From NCBI GenBank assembly GCA_002389665.1, contig DGNO01000001.1, forward strand, positions 397,564 to 461,563: a stretch of 64,000 nucleotides of DNA. Reading direction: 5' to 3'. The DNA comes from Rhodobiaceae bacterium UBA4490 (GTDB taxonomy: Bacteria > Pseudomonadota > Alphaproteobacteria > Parvibaculales > Parvibaculaceae). Of the stretch, positions 34,268-44,040 are shown piece after piece (position 1 is the first letter of the stretch; each line of letters starts with the position of its first letter). The notes beneath the pieces were generated by a model that saw only the letters and a list, made by a program, of their open reading frames with translations, was not told the origin of the DNA and ran no database searches. The translations under genes were made by a program, and so were the position numbers.

Positions 34268-34369
34268 ATGACCGACGCCGATACGCTTTACCTTGCCATC
34301 GTTCTGGGCGGCTTTGTGCTCTTTGCCGGTGTACTGGCTTTTTGTTCGGCAAAAGCCTCGCACCGTTAA
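34268..34369 (+). CDS. 33-aa single-pass membrane protein
   Basis: MTDADTLYLAIVLGGFVLFA followed by GVLAFCSAKASHR. AAAGGA (34255–34260) is 7 nt before ATG and a hydrophobic helix of about 20 residues is clear. Its stop lies inside the stem of a strong terminator. Small proteins of this kind are common but poorly annotated; the role is unknown. Confidence 0.7.
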   Translation: MTDADTLYLAIVLGGFVLFAGVLAFCSAKASHR

Positions 34370-34385
34370 GGGTGCGAGGACTTTT
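34356..34385. terminator. Bidirectional terminator
   Basis: CCTCGCACC (34356–34364), loop GTTAAG, GGTGCGAGG (34371–34379) form a perfect 9-bp stem. ACTTTTCC follows on the plus strand and CTTTTGCC on the minus strand, so it can end both the small membrane protein and the IalB transcript. Confidence 0.8.
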
Positions 34386-34394
34386 CCGGGACGT

Positions 34395-34961
34395 TTACTG
34401 CTTGCTCAGCCAGTCGAAGGCCGCCGAAATGCCCGACAGGCTCACCGGCACTTTCACCGGCCCGCGCTGGGCATGAACGAACGCCACCTGCATCGTACTG
34501 CCGGCACGCATCTGCTGGATGTTGTCGGTCGATAGCGCCATATGCGCTTCGCAGCCGCCGCCATGGCAGATGACGAACGGCGCGCCGAATTCCTTGTTCT
34601 CATCGACCTTGAAGCCGACGCCCTGCGGCAGCAGCGTGCCGAGCGGCGTCAAAGCGATCGCGCCAAAGCCGCCATCCTTGATGTTCGGCCCGATGGCGAC
34701 GGAGATGATCCGCGTTTCCGGGTCTTCTTCCGCGCGAATGTCCACATAGACATTGCACACCTTGCGGGTGCTGCCGTCATTGAGGCCCATCTGCTGGCAC
34801 CGCCCTGCCCAATTGCCGAATTTTTCGATCTGCGGAGCCGCCGCGCCGCTGCCGGCACCGGCGCCAAGGCCTTCCTGTGCAGAGGCCGTAACCGAGCCGA
34901 AAGCAAGAGCGATCATTGCGGTGAGAACAGCGATCGGCGTGAAAATCCGCCGTTGAATCAT
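34395..34961 (-). CDS. Invasion-associated locus B (IalB) family protein
   Basis: 188 aa from ATG 34961 (GAGG upstream). A signal peptide of about 29 residues ending SVTASAQ precedes the mature protein, which carries the IalB-type pattern KFGNWAGRCQQM...RKVCNVYVD with cysteine pairs (C near 56, 67 and FVICHGGGCEAHM) suggesting disulfides in the periplasm. The N-terminal mature region is Gly/Ala rich. IalB proteins were named in Bartonella, but they are widespread in non-pathogens. Divergent from the YejA-like gene. Confidence 0.88.
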   Translation of the reverse strand: MIQRRIFTPIAVLTAMIALAFGSVTASAQEGLGAGAGSGAAAPQIEKFGNWAGRCQQMGLNDGSTRKVCNVYVDIRAEEDPETRIISVAIGPNIKDGGFGAIALTPLGTLLPQGVGFKVDENKEFGAPFVICHGGGCEAHMALSTDNIQQMRAGSTMQVAFVHAQRGPVKVPVSLSGISAAFDWLSKQ

Positions 34962-35133
34962 GATAAACCTCATAAGTTGACGTCACGGGAAAGAAGCCGC
35001 CACCCGGCCTCTATTTCCAATCGGGCACAATATAGACATGCTCTGCGGCATAAAAGGGGCAGAACCGTGATTGGCTATCTTGCGGGGACTTTGCGCCTGC
35101 GTCATGGTTGGAAAAAAGGTCTTGGGAGGGGAT

Positions 35134-36933
35134 ATGCGGCGATTCTGGGCGAAAATGAGCGCTACGGGCGCGTTTTTTGCGGCCATTTTGGTGGCGGGCG
35201 GCGCGGCCATTGCGCAGCCGCAACATGCCATCGCCATGCATGGCAGCCCGCTTTATAAGCCCGGCTTTTCGCATTTTTCATATGCAAATCCGCACGCGCC
35301 GAAGGGCGGCATGCTGAAGCTCGCGGCCATCGGCTCATTCGACAGCGTCAATCCCATGATCGTGCGCGGCACGGCAGGGCTCGGTGCGCGCGAGCACGTA
35401 TTCGAAAGCCTGATGGCTCGCTCCTATGACGAGCCCTTCTCGCTTTACGGATTGATTGCCGAAAGCATTGAAACGCCGGATGACCGCTCCTGGGTCGCCT
35501 TCACCTTGCGGCCCGAGGCGAAATTTTCAGACGGCACGCCCGTCACGGTGGAGGACGTGATTTTCTCCATCGAAACCTTGCGCGAAAAAGGCCGCCCCAA
35601 TCACCGCTACTATTATTCGAAAGTCGAAAAGATCGAGCGGCCGGATGCGCGCACGGTCAAACTGATTTTCGGCGAGGAGCGCGACCGGGAAATGCCGCTC
35701 ATCATGGGGCTGATGCCGATCCTGCCGAAGCATATTTATGAAGGCAAAGATTTCGAAAAGACGACGCTTGAGCCGATGGTGGGGTCCGGGCCATATGTGA
35801 TGAGCGAAATCAAGCCGGGCACGCGCATCACTTACAAGCGCGATCCGGATTATTGGGGCAAGGACCTGGCGGTCAATCGCGGTCTCAATAATCCAGATGA
35901 AATCATCTACGACTATTTCCGCGACACGAACGCGTCCTTCGAAGCCTTCAAAGCCGGGCTTTACGATGCACGGCCGGAATCCGACCCGGCGCGCTGGGTG
36001 GCAGGCTTCGATTTTACCGCCGTTCAAAAAGGCGATGTGCGCAAGCTCGCCTTCAAGCCTGAAACGCCTTCGGGCATGCGCGCCTTCGTCTTCAACACCC
36101 GCCGGCCCGTCTTTCAGGATAAGAAAGTCCGTGAAGCGCTGATCCATGCTTTCGACTTCGAATGGGTGAATAAGAATCTGTTCTACGGCGCTTATGAGCG
36201 CGTTCAGTCTTATTATGACGGCTCGGAGCTTTCCTCCCATGGCCGCCCGGCCAGCGAGAAGGAAAAGGCGCTGCTCGCCCCCTACATGGACGCCGTCGAT
36301 CCTGCGATCCTGGCAAACGGCTATCAGGCGCCGGTGAGCGATGGAAGCGGCCGCAACCGGGAGAACCGCCGGAAAGCCATCATGCTGCTTCAGGAAGCCG
36401 GTTGGACGCTACAGGATGGGCAGATGAAAAATGCTGCGGGCGAGCCGCTCAGCTTCGAGATTCTCGTCTCAAGCCCGGATGATGAGCGCCTCGCGCTCAA
36501 TTACGCCCAATCGCTGAAAGGCATCGGCGTTGCCGCCAATGTGCGCAATGTGGATTCGACACAATATGAGCAGCGCCGCCAGACATACGACTTCGATATG
36601 ATCCTGAATTTCTGGTACGCCTCGCTCTCCCCCGGCAACGAGCAAAGCTTTTATTGGGGTTCGGAAGCAGCGCGCACGGATGGCTCGCGCAATTATATGG
36701 GTGCGGAAAATCCGGCGATCGACGCCATGATCGAGGCGATGCTGGCCGCCCGCAGCCGGGAGGATTTCGTTGCCGCGATCCGCGCGCTCGACCGGGTGCT
36801 GCTCGCCGGCTATTACGTCGTCCCGCTCTATTACCAGCCGGAGCAATGGGTGGCGCTTTGGGACAAGGTGAAGGTGCCGGAAAAAACCTCTCTTTACGGT
36901 TACCGCAGCGATGCCTGGTGGGTGAGCGAATAA
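35134..36933 (+). CDS. Peptide ABC transporter substrate-binding protein (YejA-like)
   Basis: 599 aa from ATG 35134 (GGGAGGGG upstream). Signal peptide (FFAAILVAGGAAIAQP), then an SBP_bac_5 domain: PKGGMLKLAAIGSFDSVNPM, VGSGPYVMSEIKPGTRITYK and PDYWGKDLAVN...YDYFRDTNASFEAFKAG are hallmarks of YejA. It binds oligopeptides (in enterobacteria, microcin C) in the periplasm. The usual yejB, yejE and yejF genes do not follow; instead a nitronate monooxygenase-like gene starts within the stop codon. The permease genes must be elsewhere. Confidence 0.92.
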   Translation: MRRFWAKMSATGAFFAAILVAGGAAIAQPQHAIAMHGSPLYKPGFSHFSYANPHAPKGGMLKLAAIGSFDSVNPMIVRGTAGLGAREHVFESLMARSYDEPFSLYGLIAESIETPDDRSWVAFTLRPEAKFSDGTPVTVEDVIFSIETLREKGRPNHRYYYSKVEKIERPDARTVKLIFGEERDREMPLIMGLMPILPKHIYEGKDFEKTTLEPMVGSGPYVMSEIKPGTRITYKRDPDYWGKDLAVNRGLNNPDEIIYDYFRDTNASFEAFKAGLYDARPESDPARWVAGFDFTAVQKGDVRKLAFKPETPSGMRAFVFNTRRPVFQDKKVREALIHAFDFEWVNKNLFYGAYERVQSYYDGSELSSHGRPASEKEKALLAPYMDAVDPAILANGYQAPVSDGSGRNRENRRKAIMLLQEAGWTLQDGQMKNAAGEPLSFEILVSSPDDERLALNYAQSLKGIGVAANVRNVDSTQYEQRRQTYDFDMILNFWYASLSPGNEQSFYWGSEAARTDGSRNYMGAENPAIDAMIEAMLAARSREDFVAAIRALDRVLLAGYYVVPLYYQPEQWVALWDKVKVPEKTSLYGYRSDAWWVSE

Positions 36934-37853
36934 TGCGCCAGAAACTGTTCCCGAACCTGCGCTTGCCGCTGATGGCCGCGCCGATGTTTCTCGTCTCCGG
37001 GCCCGACCTTGTGGTCGCTGCCTGTAAGGCAGGGATTATCGGCACCTTCCCGACGCCCAATGCCCGCACGCCGGAGATATTGGAAGACTGGCTTCGGGAC
37101 ATTACAGCGCGTCTTGAAGGGGATACGGCGGCGGCGCCTTGGGCGGCCAACCTTGTCGTCCACCGTTCCAATACCCGCCTTGGGGATGATCTGGCGCTTG
37201 TCAAAAAATACCGCGCACCGCTCGTCATCACCGCCCTCGGCAGCCCGCGCGATATCGTTTCGGAAGTTCATGCCTATGGCGGACGCGTTTTTGCCGATGT
37301 GAATTCCGTTCCTTTCGCCCGCAAGGCGGCGGCTGCAGGCGTGGACGGGCTTGTCCTCGTTGCCTCCGGCGCGGGCGGGCATACGGGGCAGATGACGGGC
37401 TTTTCTTTCGTGCCGGCGGTCCGGGAGTTTTTCGACGGGCCCATCGTGCTCGGCGGCGGCATCACGACCGGCGGCGGCATCGCAGCGGCGGAAATGCTGG
37501 GCGCGGATTTCGCTTATATGGGCACACGCTTCATCGCGGCGGAAGAAAGCCTCGCCGCGCCGGACTATAAGCAGATGCTGACGGAAGTAAGCGCCGAGGA
37601 TCTGGTGCCGACTCGCGCGGTGACGGGCGTGCTGGCCAATTGGCTGCGCCCGACATTGGAACGCGCGGGCTATGACGTGGCGATGCTTGAAGAAAAACCC
37701 AACATCGATTTCACCGACCCGCAAAGCGATGCCAAACGCTGGGCAAATGTCTGGTCCGCCGGGCACGGTGTCGGCGCGATCAAGAATGTCGAGCCGGTGC
37801 GCAAGATCGTGGACCGCCTGAAAGCGGAATATGACGCTGCCCGGCAGACATAA
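36933..37853 (+). CDS. Nitronate monooxygenase-like flavoprotein
   Basis: 306 aa TIM-barrel FMN protein of the NMO/2-nitropropane dioxygenase family. Marks: LPLMAAPMFLVSGPDLVVAA, GIIGTFPTPNARTPE, GLVLVASGAGGHTGQ (FMN phosphate-binding, catalytic His in this block) and LGGGITTGGGIAAAEMLGAD. Oxidises nitronates or acts as a related enoyl reductase-like enzyme. Its ATG overlaps the YejA stop (TAATG), so translation is coupled even though the functions are unrelated at first sight. Confidence 0.9.
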   Translation: MRQKLFPNLRLPLMAAPMFLVSGPDLVVAACKAGIIGTFPTPNARTPEILEDWLRDITARLEGDTAAAPWAANLVVHRSNTRLGDDLALVKKYRAPLVITALGSPRDIVSEVHAYGGRVFADVNSVPFARKAAAAGVDGLVLVASGAGGHTGQMTGFSFVPAVREFFDGPIVLGGGITTGGGIAAAEMLGADFAYMGTRFIAAEESLAAPDYKQMLTEVSAEDLVPTRAVTGVLANWLRPTLERAGYDVAMLEEKPNIDFTDPQSDAKRWANVWSAGHGVGAIKNVEPVRKIVDRLKAEYDAARQT

Positions 37854-37894
37854 ATCATAGTGGGTTTTCTTTCGGCCATTGGGGAGGACGGGCC

Positions 37895-39580
37895 ATGGGA
37901 TACCGCGTGAGTGAGGAAGACGCATCGCTTTACCGCGAAACGGGGTTCTGGGGGAATGAAACCCTTAGCGCCCTTTTCCGTGAGAATGTGAAAAGGACTC
38001 CGGAAGCGCTGGCGCTGTGCGATATGCCGGGCAAGGAAGCCGCCACCGGCCTTGCCGAACGCCGACTTACTTATGACGCGCTTCACCGTGCCGTGCAGGG
38101 GCTTGCGGATCAGCTCGGTAACGCGGGGCTTGAAGCGGGCGATATTCTGCTCGTGCAACTGCCGAATAGTGCCGAGCTCGCCGCCACGTATCTCGCGGCC
38201 TGGGAGCGCGGAATTATCGTTTCCCCCGTTCCCATGCAGTGGCGCCGTCATGAACTGGAAGGCGTGCTGGAAGCAACGGGCGCCAAGGCGCTGATGACGC
38301 TGGCGCGCTTCAAGGAAGAAAACCACGAAGCGCTTGCCCACGCCGCTGCCGAAAAAGCGTCTGCACGTCCTCAACTGTTTGTCTGGGGCGCGGCAGCGTC
38401 AAAGAACGCCCTGCCGCTTGAATGGCGCGAGGTGGAACCCCTACCGGCCAAGACAGGCGATCCGCAGCGACTTGCAACGATCTGCTGGACCTCCGGCACC
38501 GAGGCGCGGCCCAAAGGCGTACCGCGCCATCACGATCATTGGCGCGCCGCCGGCATGGCCATGGTGGAGGCCTGCGGGCTTGGCCAAGGTGACGTCATTC
38601 TTTGCCCCTTCCCGCTCGTCAATATGGCGGCGCTCGGCGGCACTTTCGTGCCCTGGCTTTTGACGGGCGGCACATTGGTTCTCCATCACCCGCTCGATTT
38701 GCCGGTTTTCTTAAAGCAGCTTGTTGCGGAGAAAGTGAATTACACCGTCGCCCCGCCCGCCGTCCTCAACATGCTGCTGAAGGATGAAAAACTGCTGGCG
38801 ATGCTGGACCTTTCCAATTTCCGCAGCATCGGGTCCGGCTCCGCGCCGCTGGCGCCCTTTATGGTGAAAGGCTTTCAAGAGCGTTTCGGTCTGCCCATCG
38901 TCAATATATTCGGCTCGAATGAAGGCACCTGCCTTTCCTCCGGCGCGGGGGATGTGCCGGAGCCGGAAAACCGGGCGCAGTTTTTCCCGCGCATCGGTGG
39001 CGGCGGGCTGGACTGGCCATCTGAAATTTCCACCGTTACCCGCACGAAGCTTGTCGACCTGCAATCCGGTGATGAAGTCCTGGAAGAAGGTGTACCGGGT
39101 GAATTGGTCATCAAGGGCCCGACGGTTTTTGACGGCTATTGGCGCGAAGGCAGTGAAGACGGCCCGGCCCGGGCCATCGATGCGGAAGGGTTCTTCCATA
39201 CCGGAGACGTTTTCGAGATCGCGGGAGACAGCGGGCGCTTCTACCGCTTCGTTGAACGGGCCAAAGACATCATCATCCGCGGCGGCATGAACATATCGCC
39301 CGGCGAGATCGACGGGCTTATGGCAGGCCATCCCGATATTGCAGAAGCCGCTGTCTTCGGGGTGCCGGATGAGAGACTGGGCGAGCGTATTTGCGCGGCG
39401 CTCGTGCCGGCGAATGGCAAGGCGGTCACACTTCAAAGCCTGACGGATTATCTGAGGGCCGAAGGGATTGCCGCCTATAAGCTCCCCGAAATGATTACGG
39501 AAGTCGAAGCCCTGCCGCGCAACCCGCTCGGCAAGGTGCTGCGCCGTGTCCTGAAAGAAACCTATCTGGCGAAGGTATAA
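37895..39580 (+). CDS. Acyl-CoA / AMP-dependent synthetase
   Basis: 561 aa ANL-superfamily ligase. Motifs: A3 WTSGTEARPKGVPRHH, A5 IFGSNEGTC, A7 FHTGDVFEIAGDSGRFYRFV, A8 hinge RAKDIIIRGGMNISPGEID and A10 lysine NPLGKVLRRVL. Activates a carboxylic acid to acyl-CoA via acyl-AMP; substrate unknown, possibly a medium- or aromatic-ring acid. GGGGAGGA precedes ATG. It follows the NMO-like gene by 41 bp and may share its transcript. Confidence 0.9.
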   Translation: MGYRVSEEDASLYRETGFWGNETLSALFRENVKRTPEALALCDMPGKEAATGLAERRLTYDALHRAVQGLADQLGNAGLEAGDILLVQLPNSAELAATYLAAWERGIIVSPVPMQWRRHELEGVLEATGAKALMTLARFKEENHEALAHAAAEKASARPQLFVWGAAASKNALPLEWREVEPLPAKTGDPQRLATICWTSGTEARPKGVPRHHDHWRAAGMAMVEACGLGQGDVILCPFPLVNMAALGGTFVPWLLTGGTLVLHHPLDLPVFLKQLVAEKVNYTVAPPAVLNMLLKDEKLLAMLDLSNFRSIGSGSAPLAPFMVKGFQERFGLPIVNIFGSNEGTCLSSGAGDVPEPENRAQFFPRIGGGGLDWPSEISTVTRTKLVDLQSGDEVLEEGVPGELVIKGPTVFDGYWREGSEDGPARAIDAEGFFHTGDVFEIAGDSGRFYRFVERAKDIIIRGGMNISPGEIDGLMAGHPDIAEAAVFGVPDERLGERICAALVPANGKAVTLQSLTDYLRAEGIAAYKLPEMITEVEALPRNPLGKVLRRVLKETYLAKV

Positions 39581-39590
39581 GGTGCGCGTT

Positions 39591-40184
39591 TTAATCCGCC
39601 GCCTTGAAAAGCTCCATCCGCGCCTGCTTGATCGCTTTCGTCTTTTCGCTCCACTCGGTAATGGCCTGCGCCGCCTTGCCGCCTTCCTCTTCCATATAAG
39701 CATCGTGACAGGCGTCTTTGGTGGTGATCTCACAGGCAAGACCGTTCGGATCGAAGAAATAAAGCGAATGGCAGAAGGTGTGATCGATGGGGCCGAAGGC
39801 CGGAACCTTCGCTTCTTCAAGACGGGTCTTGAAAGTCATCACCTCGTCCATCGTGCCGACTTCAAAGGCAAAGTGATAATCGTCGATGCCGTCTTTCAGC
39901 CCGAAAGTTTCATCGCTGGCGCTGGCCGGCGCATCGAAAAAGGCGATGAAATTACCGTCGCCCATCTCAAAGAAGAGATGCATGAAGGGCTTGTCCTCAC
40001 CAGACGGCGTCTTGTCGAAGGACAGCGCGGCGGCGGGTTTCAGGCCCAAAAGATCGACGTAGAATTTGTATGTCTCTTCCGCATCGCGGCAGCGATAGGC
40101 GATGTGGTGAAATCCTTTGATCTGGGGCGCGGCGGTTTTCGTTTCGCCGATATGATCGACACTGCCCATCAGTTCACGGCTCAT
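39591..40184 (-). CDS. VOC-family dioxygenase-like protein
   Basis: 197 aa from ATG 40184 (GGGAGGA upstream). Two beta-alpha-beta-beta-beta units: GFHHIAYRCRDAEETYKFYV and DYHFAFEVGTMDEVMTFKTR, with metal-ligand positions H (FHHIAY), H (MHLFFEMG/YHFAF) and E (GLACEITT). Similar to catechol 2,3-dioxygenase-type or methylmalonyl-CoA epimerase-type VOC proteins. It converges with the acyl-CoA synthetase gene 10 bp away. Confidence 0.85.
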   Translation of the reverse strand: MSRELMGSVDHIGETKTAAPQIKGFHHIAYRCRDAEETYKFYVDLLGLKPAAALSFDKTPSGEDKPFMHLFFEMGDGNFIAFFDAPASASDETFGLKDGIDDYHFAFEVGTMDEVMTFKTRLEEAKVPAFGPIDHTFCHSLYFFDPNGLACEITTKDACHDAYMEEEGGKAAQAITEWSEKTKAIKQARMELFKAAD

Positions 40185-40271
40185 GGCTTCTCCTCCCAAA
40201 AATGCCCGGCGTGCTTGAACAAGCTTACGCCTCAAGGCGAAGCTTGAAAAGCTGCGGTTTCAGGCAGGGGA

Positions 40272-41018
40272 TCAGGCAGGTTCCCGGGCGAAAATCGCTT
40301 CGAGGCTTGTCATGTTCATGCCGTGCTTGACGTAATTGTAGGGCGTGATGTTCACGGCCTTGACGATGGCGCGGGCGATTTCCGTGCCCACCTGCCCATC
40401 TTTCTGCGGCACCATGTCGAAATCGATCATGTTGATGCAGGCCGTGTCCTGCTCGAAGGCGGAGGCCGCATGAAGCCCGCCGCTGACGGCCCAGCTCAGG
40501 ATAAGCCGGTTGATGCCTTCATGGGCCGCGATCAATGCCGTGTGCCAGTCCGGCTCGGCCAGCAGCCGCTTGATGACACCGAGAGCGCGGGCCTGGGCAT
40601 CCGCGAAAGGCTCGCCCCCTTCCAGCAGCGTCGCGCCGGGTTCGCCCGCCTTTTCGAAATAAAGCGTCATGATGCGGGCGACATCGTCCCGCGATTTCAC
40701 GGTGCCGAAACCGCCGCCGTGAATTTCATAAAGGTCTTCATCGGTTTCGAGAAGCGGGCGCGCCGCCTCGTCCTGCATGTCCAGAACGAGCTCGGCGGTT
40801 GAGCGCGTGCGCGGCGCGCCAGAGCAAAGTGCCCGGTCGAAGCGCACATGAGACAGCGCCTTGCCGGCCGCAATGGCTTCCTTCCGGCCGCGCGGGGTCA
40901 GCGGCACCACTTTGGTGTCGCCGCCCGCGGCCTGAATTTCCTTGCCGAAATAATCCACATGCCCGTGACGCATGAGATAGATCCGGCGGCGGCCCGTCGT
41001 GCCCGGCAATGCGCTCAT
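40272..41018 (-). CDS. Histidine phosphatase (phosphoglycerate mutase-like)
   Basis: 248 aa. RHG motif RIYLMRHGHVDYFG gives the phospho-accepting His; second-site Arg in CSGAPRTRSTAEL, Glu in DEDLYEIHGG, and His in IAAHEGINRL. Such proteins dephosphorylate small molecules such as alpha-ribazole phosphate or sugar phosphates; the substrate is unknown. Transcribed ahead of, or independently from, the VOC gene; 22 bp separates it from the CoA-transferase gene, with which it shares direction. Confidence 0.88.
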   Translation of the reverse strand: MSALPGTTGRRRIYLMRHGHVDYFGKEIQAAGGDTKVVPLTPRGRKEAIAAGKALSHVRFDRALCSGAPRTRSTAELVLDMQDEAARPLLETDEDLYEIHGGGFGTVKSRDDVARIMTLYFEKAGEPGATLLEGGEPFADAQARALGVIKRLLAEPDWHTALIAAHEGINRLILSWAVSGGLHAASAFEQDTACINMIDFDMVPQKDGQVGTEIARAIVKAVNITPYNYVKHGMNMTSLEAIFAREPA

Positions 41019-41040
41019 CTGATGCCTTTCGGGCGGAAGC

Positions 41041-42180
41041 TTAAATCGCTTCCGCCTTTTTCAATGCGTCGATATCGCCGCCCGAAAAACCCCAGTCTTC
41101 CAGCGCGCTTTCCGTATGCTCGCCGATGGAAGGCGGCGGGCCCTGAATTTCCGACGGCGTGCCGAAAAAGCGCGGCGCGATATTGGGCTGCGCCACCCCG
41201 TCCCGCTCGACGATCGTCTCGCGCGCCTTGTTATGGGCGTGGTCCTTGGCTTCCTTGATGGAAAGAACCGGAGCAAAGCAGATATCCGTGCCTTCCATGA
41301 TGGCGCACCACTCGTCGCGGGTTTTCGTTTTGAAAACTTCGATGAGTTTGTTCTTCATTTCTGGCCACTGGCCGCGGTCCATCTGCGCGTCCCAGATGGC
41401 ATCGGAAAGCCCCGCTTTTTCACGCAGGATGGCGTAGAATTGCGGTTCGATGGAGCCGATGGAAATCCACTTCCCGTCTTTCGTCTCATAGGTGTCGTAG
41501 AAATGCGCGCCGCCATCGAGCATGTTCGTGCCGTGCTCGTCCGCCCACATGCCCGACGCCGTAAAGCCGTAGAACATGGCCATCAGCGAGGTCGCGCCGT
41601 CGGTCATGGCCGCATCCACGACCTGGCCCTTGCCGGAGCGGTTTGCCTCATGCAGCGCCGCCAGCATGCCCATGGCGAGGTAAAGCGCGCCGCCGCCGAA
41701 ATCGCCCACGAGATTGAGGGGCGGTACCGGGCGCTCGCCCGGCCGGCCGATGGCGTGGAGCGCGCCCGTCAGCGAGATGTAGTTGATGTCGTGACCGGCG
41801 GCATTGGCGAGCGGGCCTTCTTGCCCCCAACCCGTCATGCGTCCGTAAACGAGTTTCGGATTGCGCTTCAGGCAGACATCGGGGCCGAGGCCGAGCCGCT
41901 CCATCACACCGGGGCGGAAGCCTTCCTGCAGGATATCCGCTTTTTCGATGAGTTTGAGGCAGGCTTCCACGGCATCCGGCGATTTCAGGTTCATCGCCAC
42001 GGAGCGGCGCCCGCGGGCCGTAATATCGAATTTCGAGCCGCCTTGGCCGCCTTTGCGGTCGATGCGGATTACGTCCGCGCCCATATCCGACAGCAGCATG
42101 GCGCAGAACGGGCCCGGCCCGATGCCTGCGAATTCGACGACTTTCACCCCGGAAAGCGGCCCTTTGCCCGTTTTACCCAT
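41041..42180 (-). CDS. Alpha-methylacyl-CoA racemase (CaiB/BaiF family)
   Basis: 379 aa from ATG 42180 (GGGAGA upstream). Family III CoA-transferase fold. Racemase catalytic residues H130 (GHDINYIS) and D160 (GDFGGG) are at positions matching mycobacterial MCR (H126, D156). Opening block [20 protein letters not shown] binds CoA. It interconverts 2R and 2S methyl-branched acyl-CoAs so that beta-oxidation can proceed. Same-strand neighbours: histidine phosphatase downstream; divergent acyl-CoA ligase upstream. Confidence 0.9.
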   Translation of the reverse strand: MGKTGKGPLSGVKVVEFAGIGPGPFCAMLLSDMGADVIRIDRKGGQGGSKFDITARGRRSVAMNLKSPDAVEACLKLIEKADILQEGFRPGVMERLGLGPDVCLKRNPKLVYGRMTGWGQEGPLANAAGHDINYISLTGALHAIGRPGERPVPPLNLVGDFGGGALYLAMGMLAALHEANRSGKGQVVDAAMTDGATSLMAMFYGFTASGMWADEHGTNMLDGGAHFYDTYETKDGKWISIGSIEPQFYAILREKAGLSDAIWDAQMDRGQWPEMKNKLIEVFKTKTRDEWCAIMEGTDICFAPVLSIKEAKDHAHNKARETIVERDGVAQPNIAPRFFGTPSEIQGPPPSIGEHTESALEDWGFSGGDIDALKKAEAI

Positions 42181-42336
42181 GACAGAATCTCCCTGATTTG
42201 TGGCCTTTGGCTTTATTGGCCCCTGTTTTACCGGCTGGCCGGGAACGGGTAAACCGGCGAAAGAGACCCTGCCGCCGTGACGTAGCGTCCCTGCGGGCGC
42301 TTGCGCGGGCGCGGCGCACGGGGTAGATGCCCACAG

Positions 42337-43920
42337 ATGACAGACTTGAGCATGACAGAAACGCTTTCCCTCACCGCGCCCCGCTATACCGGCGCCTTGC
42401 CGCCTGCCCGTTTCAACATGGCGCAATATTGCCTGGAAGCGCCGGCGAGAGCCACGCCGGAGAAAATCGCCCTGCGCGTCGTGCATGATCTTGCCGCGCC
42501 TGCGGAAGCGGCGGAAAGCTGGACTTATGGCGGGCTTGAAAAAGCGGTGCGCGCGGTTGCCGCCGGGCTTCTGGAAAGCGGGCTGAAACCGGGTGAGCGG
42601 CTGATGATGCGCCTGCCCAACACAAGCGATTATGCCCTGCTCTTTTTCGGCGCGCTGGCGGCGGGCATCGTGCCGCTGCCTGCCTCGGCCCAGCTTACGG
42701 CGCGAGAGGCGAGTTTTCTGCTCGCGGATTCAGGCGCGCGCACCGTCGCGCTTGGCGAAGGCATGGAGATCGATGCGGCGGAAACGCAAGTCCTCACCCC
42801 CGCCGACATTGCCCGGTTCAAGCAAGGCGCGCCGCTCGTCTCTTATGCGCCAACACGGGCCGATGATCCCGCCTATCTCGTCTATACGTCCGGCACGAGC
42901 GGCAACCCGAAAGGCGTGCTCCATGCGCACCGCGCCGCCTGGGGGCGCCGGCCCATGTATCAGGACTGGTACGGCATCGGGCCCGAAGACGTCATGCTGC
43001 ATGCCGGTGCCTTCAATTGGACCTATACGCTGGGCGTCGGGCTTACCGACCCTTGGGCGAACGGGGCGAGCACCGTGCTTTACACGGGGGAGAAGAACGT
43101 CCAGGTCTGGGGCGAGCTGATGGCGCGCTATGGCGCGACGCTCTTTGCCGCCGTGCCCTCGCTCTACCGGCAGATCCTGAAATATTGCGATACGGAACTT
43201 ATTCTCGGCTCGAAGCTGCGCCATGGGCTGACGGCGGGTGAAGCCTTGCCCGAGCCGCTGCTCGAAGAATGGCGCGCCCGCACCGGCCGCGAGCTTTACG
43301 AGGCGCTGGGGATGAGCGAATGCTCGACCTATGTATCGACCGGCCCCGGCATGGACATTCGCGCGGGCTCGCCCGGCAAGCCGCAGGAAGGCCGTGCCGT
43401 CGCTATTTTGCCGGTTGAAGAGGGCAGCGATCCGCTGCCGCGCGGGGAAGACGGCCTCCTTGCCGTGCACCGATCCGATCCCGGGCTGATGCTCGGTTAT
43501 TGGAACCGGCCGGAGGAAGAGGCCGAGGTGTTCCGGGGAGACTGGTTCATCGGCGGCGACGTCGCCGCGCTCGATGAAGACGGTTATCTCTGGTACCGGG
43601 GCCGCGCGGACGATGTGATGAACGCCATGGGCTACCGCGTCTCGCCCATGGAAGTGGAAGCGGCGCTTGCCGCCCATCCCGGTGTGGGAGAAGTTGCGGT
43701 TACAGAACTCAAAGTGCGCGCCGATGTCAGCGTTATTGCCGCTTTTGTCGTGCCGGCGGAAGGCGCGCCGCGTGATGCGCAGAGCATTCTGGATTTCGCG
43801 GCAGCGGCCCTTGCGAGTTACAAACGCCCGCGTGAGATCATCTTCGTGGAAAACCTGCCCCGTACGGCCAATGGCAAGGTGCAGCGCAAGGTGCTGGCCG
43901 AGCGGTACAGGCGCATCTAA
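42337..43920 (+). CDS. Acyl-CoA synthetase (benzoate-CoA-ligase-like)
   Basis: 527 aa ANL-superfamily ligase. A3 [17 protein letters not shown]5 [19 protein letters not shown]7 [21 protein letters not shown]8 [19 protein letters not shown] and A10 [12 protein letters not shown]. The GMSEC and [10 protein letters not shown] features recall benzoate- and related acid-CoA ligases. The start is weakly supported (ATG 42337; ATG 42352 is an alternative). Divergent from the racemase gene, with which it could work to activate and epimerise branched acids. Confidence 0.9.
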   Translation: MTDLSMTETLSLTAPRYTGALPPARFNMAQYCLEAPARATPEKIALRVVHDLAAPAEAAESWTYGGLEKAVRAVAAGLLESGLKPGERLMMRLPNTSDYALLFFGALAAGIVPLPASAQLTAREASFLLADSGARTVALGEGMEIDAAETQVLTPADIARFKQGAPLVSYAPTRADDPAYLVYTSGTSGNPKGVLHAHRAAWGRRPMYQDWYGIGPEDVMLHAGAFNWTYTLGVGLTDPWANGASTVLYTGEKNVQVWGELMARYGATLFAAVPSLYRQILKYCDTELILGSKLRHGLTAGEALPEPLLEEWRARTGRELYEALGMSECSTYVSTGPGMDIRAGSPGKPQEGRAVAILPVEEGSDPLPRGEDGLLAVHRSDPGLMLGYWNRPEEEAEVFRGDWFIGGDVAALDEDGYLWYRGRADDVMNAMGYRVSPMEVEAALAAHPGVGEVAVTELKVRADVSVIAAFVVPAEGAPRDAQSILDFAAAALASYKRPREIIFVENLPRTANGKVQRKVLAERYRRI

Positions 43921-43931
43921 CCGACTATTTT

Positions 43932-44021
43932 CGTCACCCTCGCGCTTGACGCGAGGGTCCACGGGAAGACGCAGCAGACCAAGAGGCCGCATGGATGCTC
44001 GGGTCAAGCCCGAGCATGACG
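43932..44021. repeat. REP-like palindromic intergenic element
   Basis: 90 bp bounded by CGTCA and TGACG. It holds two hairpins: ACCCTCGCG-CTTGA-CGCGAGGGT and ATGCTCGGG-TCAAG-CCCGAGCAT, whose loops are complementary, so the whole element is a large imperfect inverted repeat. This matches the intergenic repeats seen in many alphaproteobacterial genomes (GTCA...GCTTGACGC...GGGTCAAGCCC...TGACG). It may also stop transcription between the ligase and the small minus-strand gene. Only one copy is in the window. Confidence 0.75.
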
Positions 44022-44040
44022 ACTGGATTGATTGGTTAGA

